From Craterilacuibacter sp. RT1T (GTDB lineage Bacteria > Pseudomonadota > Gammaproteobacteria > Burkholderiales > Chromobacteriaceae): a DNA stretch of 45,910 nt. Positions 26,060-34,743 of this stretch are shown one piece after another (the stretch's first letter is position 1; each line of letters starts with the position of its first letter). The position numbers and the translations under genes are program-made. Where the stretch lies: positions 1 to 45,910 of the forward strand of contig NZ_JAMFLI010000015.1 in the NCBI RefSeq assembly GCF_023502145.1. Reading direction: 5' to 3'. The notes below the pieces were generated by a model. That model was not told the origin of the DNA and ran no database searches. It saw only the letters and a program-made list of their open reading frames with translations.

Positions 26060-26802
26060 AGAAAAGCCCTTCTTTGCTGCTGGGCGCGCTGCTTGCGCTG
26101 GCGCCTGTTCTGGCCGATGCGGCCGGTCTGCCGATGATGAACAGCAGTCCCGCGCCCGGTGGTGGCCAGAACTATTCCCTGTCTTTGCAGATGCTGCTGT
26201 TTATGACCGGGCTGTCGTTTATCCCGGCCATGGCGCTGATGATGACGTCGTTTACCCGCATCATTATCGTGCTGTCCCTGCTCAGGCAGGCACTGGGCAC
26301 CATGCAGTCGCCGCCTAACCAGGTGTTGGTGGGGCTGTCGCTGTTTCTGACGCTGTTTATTATGGGGCCGACGCTGGATCAGGTGTATCAGAAGGCATGG
26401 GTGCCGTTTTCCGACGACAAGATCAGCATGATGCAGGCCGCCGACGAGGCCGCGCGGCCAATGAAGGCCTTTATGCTGTCGCAGACGCGCGAAAAGGATC
26501 TGGCCTTCTTTATCGAGGTCTCGCGTTCGCCGGCTCCGGCGAGTCCGGCCGATATTTCGCTTAAGACGCTGGTGCCGGCCTATGTGATCAGCGAACTGAA
26601 GACGGCTTTCCAGATCGGTTTTATGATCTTTATTCCGTTTTTGATTATCGATTTGGTGGTCGCCAGTATTCTGATGGCGATGGGCATGATGATGGTGTCG
26701 CCGGTGATCATTTCCTTGCCGTTCAAAATTATGTTGTTCGTACTGGTCGATGGCTGGACGCTGGTATTGGGTTCGCTGGTACAGAGCTTTGCCCAGCGTT
26801 AA
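26056..26802 (+). CDS. fliP: Flagellar export gate protein FliP
   Basis: A 248-residue core component of the flagellar type III export gate. A cleavable signal peptide (MKKSPSLLLGALLALAPVLADA) precedes NYSLSLQMLLFMTGLSFIPA. The hallmark MMTSFTRIIIVLSLLRQALG, the ELKTAFQIGFMIFIPFLIID segment and the end LVDGWTLVLGSLVQSF are all present. The ATG at 26056 overlaps the fliO stop; the upstream open frame from 25660 is a frame-shadow of fliO. Confidence 0.97.
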   Translation: MKKSPSLLLGALLALAPVLADAAGLPMMNSSPAPGGGQNYSLSLQMLLFMTGLSFIPAMALMMTSFTRIIIVLSLLRQALGTMQSPPNQVLVGLSLFLTLFIMGPTLDQVYQKAWVPFSDDKISMMQAADEAARPMKAFMLSQTREKDLAFFIEVSRSPAPASPADISLKTLVPAYVISELKTAFQIGFMIFIPFLIIDLVVASILMAMGMMMVSPVIISLPFKIMLFVLVDGWTLVLGSLVQSFAQR

Positions 26803-26817
26803 GCGCAAGGAGAAAGT

Positions 26818-27087
26818 ATGAGTCCGGAACTGGTCATTAATCTGGTGCAGCAGGCGCTGTTTACCCTGATTGTTGTTGCTGCCCCCGTATTGGGCGTGTC
26901 TTTGCTGGTGGGCTTGCTGGTGAGCATTCTGCAAGCGGCCACCCAGATCAATGAAATGACCCTGACTTTCATTCCCAAGCTGATGGCGCTGTTTCTGGTG
27001 CTGCTCTTGGCTGGGCCATGGATGCTGAACACCATGATGGACTTCACCATTCGCCTGTATCAGAGCATTCCCGGCGCGATCGGTTAA
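26818..27087 (+). CDS. fliQ: Flagellar export gate protein FliQ
   Basis: An 89-residue protein with two membrane segments. Diagnostic sequence is GLLVSILQAATQINEMTLTF and the C-terminal WMLNTMMDF segment. It packs around the FliP-FliR gate. AAGGAG at 26808-26813 is a strong ribosome-binding site just before the ATG. Confidence 0.97.
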   Translation: MSPELVINLVQQALFTLIVVAAPVLGVSLLVGLLVSILQAATQINEMTLTFIPKLMALFLVLLLAGPWMLNTMMDFTIRLYQSIPGAIG

Positions 27088-27093
27088 GGCAAG

Positions 27094-27894
27094 ATGGCGG
27101 CCAGTCTCGTTATCTCCGATGTGCAGATCAATGCGCTGGTCAGTTTCTTTGTCTGGCCGTTTGCCCGCATTCTGGGCTTGATGCTGTCCGAGCCCATCTT
27201 TTCTTCGCGTAGTATTCCGCGCCGCTTCAAAGGCGGTTTTGCCCTGATTCTGACGGTACTGGTTGCGCCTTTATTGCCCCCCATGCCTGCCGTACCCCTG
27301 GTTTCGGCGGAGGGTGTGGCTATTTTGCTTAACCAGCTCTTGATCGGCATTATGCTGGGCTTTGTGATGCGCCTTGTGATGACGGCGATGGAAATGGCCG
27401 GCATGATTGCCAGTGCGCAGATGGGTCTGGGCTTTGCCATGTTTTTCGATCCGCAGCATTCGGCCTCGGTGCCGGCCTTGTCGCGGGTGCTGTCCATGTT
27501 TGTCACTTTGCTCTATCTGGCGCTCAACGGGCCGCAGATCGTGTTGTCGGTGCTGATAGACAGCTTTAATACGCTGCCGGTGGGGCAGGCGCTGCCAACG
27601 GACAGCCTGCAGGCGCTGGCGGTGTGGGGTGGCCATATCTTTAGCTGGGGCTTGTGGCTGTCGTTGCCGGTGGTGGCGGCACTCTTGGTGACCAACCTTG
27701 CCATCGGCGTGATGACGCGAGCAGCGCCGCAGTTCAATATTTTTGCCTTCGGCTTCCCGCTCACGCTGATGATAGGTTTTATCGCGCTGTATCTGGCCGT
27801 GCCCTTGATGGTGCCCGCGATTGAAACCATCTATCAGCAGTCTTTCGGCCTGATGCGCAGCCTGTTGCAGGCGGTGCCGGTGGCTGCGCCCTAG
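27094..27894 (+). CDS. fliR: Flagellar export gate protein FliR
   Basis: A 266-residue polytopic membrane protein and the last gene of the block. FliR seals the export gate with FliP and FliQ. Typical segments are FFVWPFARILGLMLSEPIFS, MEMAGMIASAQMGLGFAMFF and LVTNLAIGVMTRAAPQFNIF. The ATG at 27094 is 6 nt after the fliQ stop. flhB, which often follows fliR, is not here; yebC follows instead. Confidence 0.96.
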   Translation: MAASLVISDVQINALVSFFVWPFARILGLMLSEPIFSSRSIPRRFKGGFALILTVLVAPLLPPMPAVPLVSAEGVAILLNQLLIGIMLGFVMRLVMTAMEMAGMIASAQMGLGFAMFFDPQHSASVPALSRVLSMFVTLLYLALNGPQIVLSVLIDSFNTLPVGQALPTDSLQALAVWGGHIFSWGLWLSLPVVAALLVTNLAIGVMTRAAPQFNIFAFGFPLTLMIGFIALYLAVPLMVPAIETIYQQSFGLMRSLLQAVPVAAP

Positions 27895-27941
27895 GCGGCT
27901 TTTTGCTAGAATCCGGCATCTACAGGATTTTTTGTTACCAC

Positions 27942-27965
27942 AATCCGGAGGCTTGCGTCCGGATT
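27942..27965. other. 8-bp hairpin between fliR and yebC
   Basis: AATCCGGA (27942-27949) and TCCGGATT (27958-27965) are perfect inverted arms with an 8-nt loop, 19 nt upstream of yebC. There is no T-run after it, so it is probably a yebC leader hairpin rather than a fli operon terminator. Confidence 0.4.
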
Positions 27966-27984
27966 TACGCATACCGAGGCAACT

Positions 27985-28710
27985 ATGGCAGGTCACAGCA
28001 AATGGGCAAACATCCAGCACCGCAAGGGTAGGCAGGATGCCCGGCGCGGCAAGATCTTTACCCGCCTGATTAAGGAAATCACCGTTGCCGCCAAAATGGG
28101 CGGCGGCGATCTGGCAACCAACCCGCGCTTGCGCCTGGCGGTGGACAAGGCCAAGGCCGAATCCATGCCCAAGGACAATATCGAAAACGCGATCAAGCGT
28201 GGCACCGGTTCGCTCGATGGCGTGAACTATGAAGAATGCCGCTACGAAGGTTACGGTATCGGCGGTGCGGCGGTGATGGTGGATTGCCTGACCGACAACA
28301 AGACCCGCACCGTGGCCGATGTGCGCCATGCCTTTTCCAAGTACGGCGGCAATATGGGGACGGATGGCTGTGTGGCTTTCCAGTTTACCCACTGCGGTTA
28401 TATGTTGTTTGCACCGGGTACCGATGAAGACGCGCTGATGGAAGCGGCGCTGGAAGCCGGTGCTGACGATGTGGTCAGCAATGAGGACGGTTCGATCGAG
28501 GTGATTACCGCGCCTTACGAGTTCTCCGACATTCAGGCGGCACTGCTGGACAAGGGTTTCAAGTCGGAAATGGGCGAAGTGACCATGCGTCCGCAAAATG
28601 AAACCGTTCTTGCCGGTGACGACGCCATCCGTATGCAGAAGCTGTTGGATGCGCTGGAAGATCTGGATGATGTGCAGGAGGTCTATACCTCGGCCGAGCT
28701 GGAAGACTAA
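27985..28710 (+). CDS. yebC: YebC/PmpR family translation or transcription regulator
   Basis: A 241-residue protein with the invariant N-terminus [20 protein letters not shown] and the three-domain YebC fold. Sequence such as [19 protein letters not shown]-type and [15 protein letters not shown] is visible. Family members were first described as DNA-binding regulators (PmpR); recent work links them to ribosomes stalled on proline runs. The gene is monocistronic with a strong terminator after it. Confidence 0.95.
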   Translation: MAGHSKWANIQHRKGRQDARRGKIFTRLIKEITVAAKMGGGDLATNPRLRLAVDKAKAESMPKDNIENAIKRGTGSLDGVNYEECRYEGYGIGGAAVMVDCLTDNKTRTVADVRHAFSKYGGNMGTDGCVAFQFTHCGYMLFAPGTDEDALMEAALEAGADDVVSNEDGSIEVITAPYEFSDIQAALLDKGFKSEMGEVTMRPQNETVLAGDDAIRMQKLLDALEDLDDVQEVYTSAELED

Positions 28711-28730
28711 GCCGGTTTCTCTTTATCCAA

Positions 28731-28764
28731 GACAAGGCTTGCCTGCGGGCAAGCCTTGTCTTTA
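28731..28764 (+). terminator. Rho-independent terminator of yebC
   Basis: GACAAGGCTTGC (28731-28742) pairs perfectly with GCAAGCCTTGTC (28749-28760) around a 6-nt loop, followed by TTTA. Confidence 0.85.
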
Positions 28765-28779
28765 TCCGTAAGGGCCGCC

Positions 28780-29157
28780 ATGCCACCGCTTCGCATGACG
28801 CAGCTGTTTATGTTGCTGACCCTGCTGTGGTGGGGTTTCAGCCTGTATATGCTGCTTAAGCCCGCCAGTACCGAGCCTTCACTTATTCCGTATTTCGACA
28901 AGATCGGCCATTTTTGCCTGTTTGCCGTACAGGCGCTCGTGCTGCGCCTGGCTTTGCCGCAACAGGCATGGCCGCGCATCTTGCTGATGCTGGCCTTGTG
29001 GGCGGTGCTATCGGAAACCTTGCAGGGCGTATTGACCACAGACCGCTCGCCGGAGCTGGCCGATGCCGGCGCCGATATTCTGGGCGCGGCCACGGCGCTA
29101 TGGGCGCTGCGCATGCTGCGGTGTACACTTTCGTCATCTTTGCGGCGCGAAAAATAG
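28780..29157 (+). CDS. VanZ-like membrane protein
   Basis: A 125-residue protein with about four membrane segments. It carries the VanZ-family pattern: FDKIGHFCLFAVQALVLRLA near residue 42, SETLQ near 85, then DRSPELADAGADILGA. The family is named after a teicoplanin-resistance protein, but most members have no known function. The ATG at 28780 is chosen because of the AAGGG just upstream; a TTG at 28756 would fall inside the yebC terminator. pepP follows 32 nt downstream. Confidence 0.75.
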   Translation: MPPLRMTQLFMLLTLLWWGFSLYMLLKPASTEPSLIPYFDKIGHFCLFAVQALVLRLALPQQAWPRILLMLALWAVLSETLQGVLTTDRSPELADAGADILGAATALWALRMLRCTLSSSLRREK

Positions 29158-29189
29158 CGCCGGCCTGAATCTATTTGCAGGGGGCTTTC

Positions 29190-30485
29190 ATGTATTCGAA
29201 CCATGTACGCCGGCGTGCGGCCTTGATGGCGCGACTGGAAGGGGGCGTGGCCGTGTTGCCGACCGCACCCGAAGTGTTGCGCAATGCCGATAATCCCTAT
29301 CCTTACCGCCCTGACAGCCATTTTCTGTACCTGACCGGCTTTACCGAGCCGGAGGCGGTACTGGTGCTCGATGCCCGTGCCGGGCGCACCATTTTGTTCT
29401 GTCGCGACAAGGACGAAGCCAATGAAATCTGGAATGGCCACCGTTACGGACCGGATGGTGCGCGCGAAGCCTTCGGTTTTGATGAGGCCTATCCGATTAG
29501 CGAGCTGGATCAACGTCTGCCCGATATTTTGTCCGGACAAAGCGGCTTGTACTGGCCACTAGGACGACAGGCCGGCTTTGATGCGCGCATCGCAGCGGCG
29601 CTGGAAGCAGTACGCACGCGCTATCGCAATGCGGACATGCCACCGGCACGCTTTGGCGATGTCTTGGCCTTGCTGGACGAAATGCGCCTGATCAAGGATG
29701 ACTTCGAAATCGCCGCCTTGCGTCACGCCGGGCGCATTTCGGCGGATGCGCATATCGCGGCCATGCGCGCAACAAGGCCCGGTTTATACGAGTATCAAGT
29801 CGAAGCCGAACTGCTCGCCGTTTTTTGCCGCAATGGCGCACGCCAGTGTGCCTATGAAAGCATTGTTGCCGCTGGCGCCAATGCCTGTACCCTGCATTAC
29901 GTCGGCAATCACAGCCGGCTGGATGATGGTGCGCTGCTGCTGGTTGATGCCGGTTGCGAGTTTTCCGCTTACGCCGGCGATATCACGCGTACCTTTCCGG
30001 TCAATGGCCGCTTCAGTGGCGCGCAGCGCGATGTCTACGAAATCGTGCTGGCGGCCCAGCTGGCGGCCATTGCCACCATCAAGCCGGGCGTACGGCTGAA
30101 TGTGCCGGGCGATGCGGCACTGGCGGTATTGGCGCAAGGACTGATCGATCTGGGGCTGCTCTCGGGGAGCGTGGACGGGGTGATAGAATCCGGTGCCTAC
30201 CGGCGCTTTTACATGCACGGCATCGGCCACTTTATCGGGCTGGATGTGCATGATGTGGGGGCGCGCAAGCTGGACGGGCAATGGCGCACGCTGGAAGCAG
30301 GCATGTGCACCACGGTCGAGCCGGGGCTGTATATCCGCGCAGCGGATGATATTCCGCCTGCGCTGCACAATATCGGCATCCGCATCGAAGACGATGTGCT
30401 GGTGACCCGCAAGGGGCACGAGGTCTACACCGATAGCGTGCCCAAGCAGATGAGCGAAATCGAAGCGCTGATGGAGAGGCTATGA
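29190..30485 (+). CDS. pepP: Xaa-Pro aminopeptidase P
   Basis: A 431-residue dimetal aminopeptidase that removes N-terminal residues before proline. The N-terminal AMP_N domain begins NHVRRRAALMARLEGGVAVL. The pita-bread catalytic domain supplies the metal ligands in VDAGCEFSAYAGDITRTFPV, HGIGHFIGLDVHDVG, TTVEPGLY and GIRIEDDVLV. The ATG at 29190 has GCAGGGGG upstream and is preferred over the TTG at 29175. The order pepP-ubiH-ubiI is the same as in E. coli. The stop overlaps the ubiH start. Confidence 0.95.
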   Translation: MYSNHVRRRAALMARLEGGVAVLPTAPEVLRNADNPYPYRPDSHFLYLTGFTEPEAVLVLDARAGRTILFCRDKDEANEIWNGHRYGPDGAREAFGFDEAYPISELDQRLPDILSGQSGLYWPLGRQAGFDARIAAALEAVRTRYRNADMPPARFGDVLALLDEMRLIKDDFEIAALRHAGRISADAHIAAMRATRPGLYEYQVEAELLAVFCRNGARQCAYESIVAAGANACTLHYVGNHSRLDDGALLLVDAGCEFSAYAGDITRTFPVNGRFSGAQRDVYEIVLAAQLAAIATIKPGVRLNVPGDAALAVLAQGLIDLGLLSGSVDGVIESGAYRRFYMHGIGHFIGLDVHDVGARKLDGQWRTLEAGMCTTVEPGLYIRAADDIPPALHNIGIRIEDDVLVTRKGHEVYTDSVPKQMSEIEALMERL

Positions 30486-31621
30486 CGCACGCCGATGTGA
30501 TCGTGGTTGGTGCCGGGCCGGTCGGCGCTCTGGCCGCTTTGCGTCTGGCGCGGGATGGACGGCGCGTGCTGATGATAGAAGCGCGTGCGGCAGCGCAAAC
30601 GGTGCGCGACGCGCGGGCGCTGGCGTTGTCCTGGGCCAGTCGCGCGTTATTGGCCGAGGTCGGTGCTTTTCCCGACACGGTGCCGGTATCGGTGATCGAT
30701 ACCGTGCATGTCTCGCAGCAGGGGCGCATGGGGCGCACTCGTATCAGCCGCGATGATCTGGCTTTGCCGCATCTGGGCGTGGTGGTTGACTATCCGGCGC
30801 TGACTTGTGCACTGGCCGCGGTGCTGGAAGACGCCGGCGTTACGGTGCGCTGGCAGTCGCGGGTGTGCAAAATCAATACGCTGGCGCGCTATGCCACGGT
30901 GACGCTGGACAATGGCGAGCTTTTGAGCGCACGCCTGCTGGTGCTGGCCGATGGCGGCAGCTTGGCCGAAACCCTGCCCGGCATCCGCCGCCATGTGCAC
31001 GACTATGCGCAAAGTGCGCTCTTGGCGCAGATTGAATTTGAAGAGGCGCCGGCCGGTGTGGCTTTCGAGCGCTTTGCCGATGCGGGGCCGCTGGCCTTAT
31101 TGCCGCATGCCGGCGGCTATATGCTGGTGTGGACGCGCACGCGTGCCGATGCCTTGCGTCTGCAAAGTGCCGCGCCTGAAGTGCTGGCGGCCGAGTTGCA
31201 GCAGGCCTTTGGCGAACGCTTGGGCCGGATTGTCGGCGTGGGTGAGCGTGCGCTGTTTGCGCTGGCGCTGCGCCAGTTGAACCGGGTGACGGCAAATCGC
31301 GTGGTGATGATAGGCAATGCGGCGCAAACCATGCATCCGGTTGCCGCCCAAGGGCTGAATCTGGGGCTGCGCGATGCGGCGCAACTGGCTGACAGCCTGG
31401 CCGGCATCGCCGATCCGGGCGATGCGGCGGGGCTGGCGGTTTATGCCCGCGCGCGCAAGCGCGACAGCCACGCCGTGGTCGGTTTTACCCACGGCTTGAT
31501 CCGGCTGTTTGATGGTGCGTCCACCTTGACCGGCGCATTGCGCGGCGCCGGCATGATGACGCTGGATGCCATCCCGCCTTTGCGCCGGCGCTTTGCCGGC
31601 CATCTGGTTTTCGGAGTATGA
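30482..31621 (+). CDS. ubiH: UbiH-type FAD-dependent ubiquinone-biosynthesis hydroxylase
   Basis: A 379-residue flavoprotein monooxygenase of the UbiH/Coq6 family. It hydroxylates the aromatic ring of ubiquinone intermediates with O2 and NAD(P)H. The N-terminal Rossmann motif is VVGAGPVGALAALRLARDGR followed by the acidic MIEAR. The second FAD motif is GNAAQTMHPVAAQGLNLGLR, where the usual GD is GN, as in other UbiH proteins. The start overlaps the pepP stop (ATGA). Which ring position it hydroxylates is inferred from synteny with E. coli. Confidence 0.87.
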   Translation: MTHADVIVVGAGPVGALAALRLARDGRRVLMIEARAAAQTVRDARALALSWASRALLAEVGAFPDTVPVSVIDTVHVSQQGRMGRTRISRDDLALPHLGVVVDYPALTCALAAVLEDAGVTVRWQSRVCKINTLARYATVTLDNGELLSARLLVLADGGSLAETLPGIRRHVHDYAQSALLAQIEFEEAPAGVAFERFADAGPLALLPHAGGYMLVWTRTRADALRLQSAAPEVLAAELQQAFGERLGRIVGVGERALFALALRQLNRVTANRVVMIGNAAQTMHPVAAQGLNLGLRDAAQLADSLAGIADPGDAAGLAVYARARKRDSHAVVGFTHGLIRLFDGASTLTGALRGAGMMTLDAIPPLRRRFAGHLVFGV

Positions 31622-31622
31622 A

Positions 31623-32777
31623 ATGAGCGGACAACGCGAAGATGCCATCATTGTCGGTGGTGGTTTGGTGGGCGCCGCTACGGCCTTGGCGCTGGCGCGC
31701 GCCGGGCGGCGCGTGGTGCTGATAGAAGGACGCTTGCCGGACTTTTCGGTGCTGGAGCAGGGTTGGGATGCCCGCATTTATGCGGTCAGCCCGGCTAATC
31801 GCGCCTTTCTCGAGCGCCTGAATGCCTGGCCGGATGGCCAGCGGATAGGCACGATCAGCGCCATGGAGGTGTGCGGTGATGCCGGTGGCCGTATCGCTTT
31901 TCAGGCGTCCGATGCCGGTGCCGAGGCTTTGGCCTGGATCGCCGAAAACCGCTGGCTGCTGGCTGCCTTGTGGCGCGAGCTTGAAGTGGCAGGGGTTGAG
32001 GTGGTGTCGGGCGTGCGCCCTGTCGCCTTGCATAGCGGTGCATCTGAGGCCCGCTTGCAACTGGACGATGGCAGTACACGCCGCGCCGCGCTGATTGTCG
32101 GGGCCGATGGTGCCAACTCCTGGGTGCGCGAAGCGTGTGTCATCAAGGCTGCGATCAAGCCCTATGGCCAAAGCGGGGTGGTGGCTAATTTTGCCTGCGA
32201 AAAGCCGCATCAGGGCGTGGCGCGGCAGTGGTTTGACGGCACCAGCATTCTTGCGTGGCTGCCGATGGCGGGCGCGCGTATTTCCATGGTGTGGTCAAGC
32301 CCGGACCCGGATGCGCTACTGGCGCTATCGCCAGATGCGCTTGCCGAGTTGGTCGCCGCCGCGGGTGGCCATGCCTTGGGCAAGCTTGAGTTACTGGCAC
32401 CGGCAGCGGCTTTTCCGCTGCGCCTGATCCAGCCCGAAGCCGTCATCGCGCCACGGGTTGCGCTGGTGGGCGATGCGGCGCATACCGTACACCCATTGGC
32501 CGGGCAGGGCGTCAATCTGGGCTTTCAGGATGCGGCGGTGCTGGCCGAATTATTGGCTGGCGGCGGCGATGCCGGCGAATGGCTGACGCTGCGCCGTTAT
32601 GAAAGATCGCGGCGCGAGGCAGTGCGTACCATGCAGCACACTTGCGACGGCCTGTTTACCCTGTTTCACCAGCTGGATGTACCGCTCTTGGGCTGGCTGC
32701 GTAATACCGGGCTATCGCTGACCCATAAACTGCCGCTGGTCAAACGGGAACTCGCCCGTCGCGCCATCGGTTTTTGA
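31623..32777 (+). CDS. UbiI/UbiF-type FAD-dependent hydroxylase
   Basis: A second flavoprotein hydroxylase, 384 residues. It has the Rossmann motif IVGGGLVGAATALALARAGR with LIEGR, and the canonical GDAAHTVHPLAGQGVNLGFQ motif. The ATG at 31623 lies one base after the ubiH stop codon; an upstream frame from 31566 runs inside ubiH and is ignored. Position after pepP-ubiH suggests UbiI (C5 hydroxylation), but sequence alone does not separate UbiI, UbiF and broader-specificity UbiL/M types. Confidence 0.87.
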   Translation: MSGQREDAIIVGGGLVGAATALALARAGRRVVLIEGRLPDFSVLEQGWDARIYAVSPANRAFLERLNAWPDGQRIGTISAMEVCGDAGGRIAFQASDAGAEALAWIAENRWLLAALWRELEVAGVEVVSGVRPVALHSGASEARLQLDDGSTRRAALIVGADGANSWVREACVIKAAIKPYGQSGVVANFACEKPHQGVARQWFDGTSILAWLPMAGARISMVWSSPDPDALLALSPDALAELVAAAGGHALGKLELLAPAAAFPLRLIQPEAVIAPRVALVGDAAHTVHPLAGQGVNLGFQDAAVLAELLAGGGDAGEWLTLRRYERSRREAVRTMQHTCDGLFTLFHQLDVPLLGWLRNTGLSLTHKLPLVKRELARRAIGF

Positions 32778-32803
32778 TACTGTTTTAGATAAGGTTGAAC
32801 TGA

Positions 32804-33565
32804 ATGAAACGTGTATTTCGCTTGTTGCCTGTTGTGGCTTTGCTGACCCCTTTGCTGGCTTGTTCGGCGACCAATGCTTCGGATAATCCCGATGCGGTGA
32901 AAAAGGCCTTTAAGGCGCGCTTTCCTGACCGTGAGGTGGTTAGCGTGGCCGAGAGCCCTGTCAAGAATCTGTTCGAGGTGGTGATCAAGGGGCAGAATCG
33001 CGGGCGTGATGTCTATAGCGTGGTGTATAGCGATGCCAAGGCCGACTACTTGCTGGTCGGTGATCTGATTGATGCCAAGGCACGCAATAGCCTGACCGAG
33101 GCGCGCATGGAGAAGCTGAACAAGGTCAGCATCGATGTGAGCACGTTGCCGCTGAACAAGGCGATCAAGGATGTGCGCGGTAATGGCAGCCGCCAGCTGG
33201 TGGTGTTCTCCGATCCGGACTGCCCGTTTTGCAAGCAGCTGGAACGTGAAAGCATCGCCAAGCTGGATAATGTAACGGTTTACACCTTCTTGCTGCCGCT
33301 GGCGCAATTGCATCCGGATGCCGAGCGCAAGTCGCGCGCCATCTGGTGTAGCGAAAATCCGGCCAAGACCTGGGCCGGGTTTATGCGCGAAGGCAAGGCT
33401 TTGCCGGATAAGGTCCAGTGCGATGCACCGATTGCCGAAGTGGCGGCGCTGGCCGAGAAGTTCGGTATTTCCGGCACGCCGGCACTGATTTTCGCCAATG
33501 GCGATCTGGTGCCTGGCGCGATTCCTGCCGAAGAAATCGAAAAGCGCCTGTCGGCCAAGAAGTAA
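32804..33565 (+). CDS. dsbC: DsbC-family thiol:disulfide interchange protein
   Basis: A 253-residue periplasmic disulfide isomerase. The N-terminal dimerisation domain covers about 30-90, and a thioredoxin fold follows with redox site Cys140-Pro-Phe-Cys143 (FSDPDCPFCKQLE) and the cis-Pro loop GISGTPALIFANG. The leader MKRVFRLLPVVALLTPLLAC ends in a lipobox-like LLAC with Cys20, so the protein may be a lipoprotein rather than soluble as in E. coli. It keeps mispaired disulfides shuffled, normally with electrons from DsbD, which is not in this window. Confidence 0.92.
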   Translation: MKRVFRLLPVVALLTPLLACSATNASDNPDAVKKAFKARFPDREVVSVAESPVKNLFEVVIKGQNRGRDVYSVVYSDAKADYLLVGDLIDAKARNSLTEARMEKLNKVSIDVSTLPLNKAIKDVRGNGSRQLVVFSDPDCPFCKQLERESIAKLDNVTVYTFLLPLAQLHPDAERKSRAIWCSENPAKTWAGFMREGKALPDKVQCDAPIAEVAALAEKFGISGTPALIFANGDLVPGAIPAEEIEKRLSAKK

Positions 33566-33571
33566 GCCGCC

Positions 33572-34279
33572 ATGTCTTGGAAAGCGGCCGGATTGCCGTT
33601 AGCACTGGGTTTGTCGGTGCTGCTGCATCTGGCCGTTTTGCTTTTGGCGTATACGCCGACTTCCCCTGTCACGGGCAGGCCCTTACAGGTGGGTTTGTTT
33701 GCCCCCGTTGCCAGCCCTGGCAAGCCCTTGTCGGTGCCTATCCCTGCTTTACCTGCATCAGACGCCAAGCCCGCGCCTTCCCCCATGCCTTCCTCCATAC
33801 CCGTGGCGAGTGCCGTATCCGCCATCGCCAAGCCTGTGGTCCGTCCCATCCCGGCCGAGATGGCCAGCGCGCCTTTGTCCGAGCTTGCCGCCTTGCCGCT
33901 TGATGTAGATTGGGCCGCGCCGGCGGCCAGCGCATTTGGCCTTTTGCCGCAAGCCGGGGATGAAAACCAGATGCTGGGCTGGAATGTCTATGTGCCGGCT
34001 CGTCTGCTGGATGGCCCTTCCTTGCCTTTGCAGGAAATTATCCTGCCCGAAGCGGATGAAGAGGGCGCAGGCTCGGGGGCGATGGCCGAGGCCGAAATCA
34101 GGGTTTACGTCAACGAGCAAGGCGGGGTGGATGGGGTGGATATTGTGCGTTCCGAGCCGCCGGGGGTGCTGGACGATCTTGCGCGCACGGCATTTTCCCA
34201 GGCGCGTTTTGAGCCGGGGATGCAGCAAGGGCGTGCCGTGCGCCACTACAAACGTATTGTCATTAATAAGGTGCTGTAA
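33572..34279 (+). CDS. TonB-like protein
   Basis: A 235-residue protein with one N-terminal membrane anchor (GLSVLLHLAVLLLAY, about 12-27). A Pro/Ala/Ser-rich stretch follows (about 40-105), and a C-terminal TonB-like domain (AEAEIRVYVNEQGGVDGVDI, then AFSQARFEPGMQQGRAVRHY). TonB proteins pass energy from ExbB-ExbD to outer-membrane receptors. No exbBD or receptor is nearby, so the partner is unknown. The linker is shorter than in enteric TonB. It starts 6 nt after dsbC and is probably co-transcribed with it. Confidence 0.75.
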   Translation: MSWKAAGLPLALGLSVLLHLAVLLLAYTPTSPVTGRPLQVGLFAPVASPGKPLSVPIPALPASDAKPAPSPMPSSIPVASAVSAIAKPVVRPIPAEMASAPLSELAALPLDVDWAAPAASAFGLLPQAGDENQMLGWNVYVPARLLDGPSLPLQEIILPEADEEGAGSGAMAEAEIRVYVNEQGGVDGVDIVRSEPPGVLDDLARTAFSQARFEPGMQQGRAVRHYKRIVINKVL

Positions 34280-34378
34280 GGCTGAAGATTCGGGTAAGAT
34301 GGCAGCAAGCCTGTCATAGAGCGGCTTCGTTGCTAACCACTGCGTCGTGTATGCGCGCAAACATTACGAGGAACTATC

Positions 34379-34636
34379 ATGTCCGATTTGCAGACCCTGT
34401 TCGCCCAAGCCCAGCAAGACGTTACCTCCCTGGCCGAGCGCCCGGATAACGCCGCTATGCTGCAGCTGTACTCCTTGTTCAAACAGGCAACCAGCGGTGA
34501 CGCGACCGGCGAGCGCCCGGGCATGATGGATTTTGTTGCCCGCGCCAAATTCGATGCCTGGGAAAAATTCAAGGGCCTGAGCGCCGAAGAAGCCATGCAG
34601 AAATATATCGATCTGGTCGCCGAACTGAAGGCCTGA
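34379..34636 (+). CDS. Acyl-CoA-binding protein
   Basis: An 85-residue four-helix protein with the ACBP signature: LYSLFKQATSGDATGERPG, then AKFDAWEKFKGLSAEEAMQK. The family binds medium- to long-chain acyl-CoA esters in the cytosol. It is near universal in eukaryotes but scattered in bacteria. The ribosome-binding site is GAGGAA at 34367-34372. It stands alone between a TonB-like gene and a strong terminator. Confidence 0.95.
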   Translation: MSDLQTLFAQAQQDVTSLAERPDNAAMLQLYSLFKQATSGDATGERPGMMDFVARAKFDAWEKFKGLSAEEAMQKYIDLVAELKA

Positions 34637-34658
34637 TCCTCGCGCCTGAGCGCGACTG

Positions 34659-34692
34659 CCCGCCACACCCTATCAGGGTCTGGCGGGTTTTT
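34659..34692 (+). terminator. Rho-independent terminator after the acyl-CoA-binding protein gene
   Basis: CCCGCCA-C-ACCCT pairs with AGGGT-C-TGGCGGG around a 3-nt loop (34659-34687), with one C-C mismatch, followed by TTTTTCTT. Confidence 0.92.
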
Positions 34693-34743
34693 CTTGCCTG
34701 ATGCCCAGGCAGGCAGTGCTATTGTGGTGTTCTCGAGTTTTGG

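Noticed and set aside
25873-26934. 353-codon minus-strand frame opposite fliO, fliP and fliQ
   Set aside because: It is a shadow of three clearly recognised genes, with biased His/Gln/Arg composition.
27271-28596. 441-codon minus-strand frame opposite fliR and yebC
   Set aside because: Both + strand genes are unmistakable. The antisense product is His/Arg/Gln-rich, typical of a shadow in GC-rich coding DNA.
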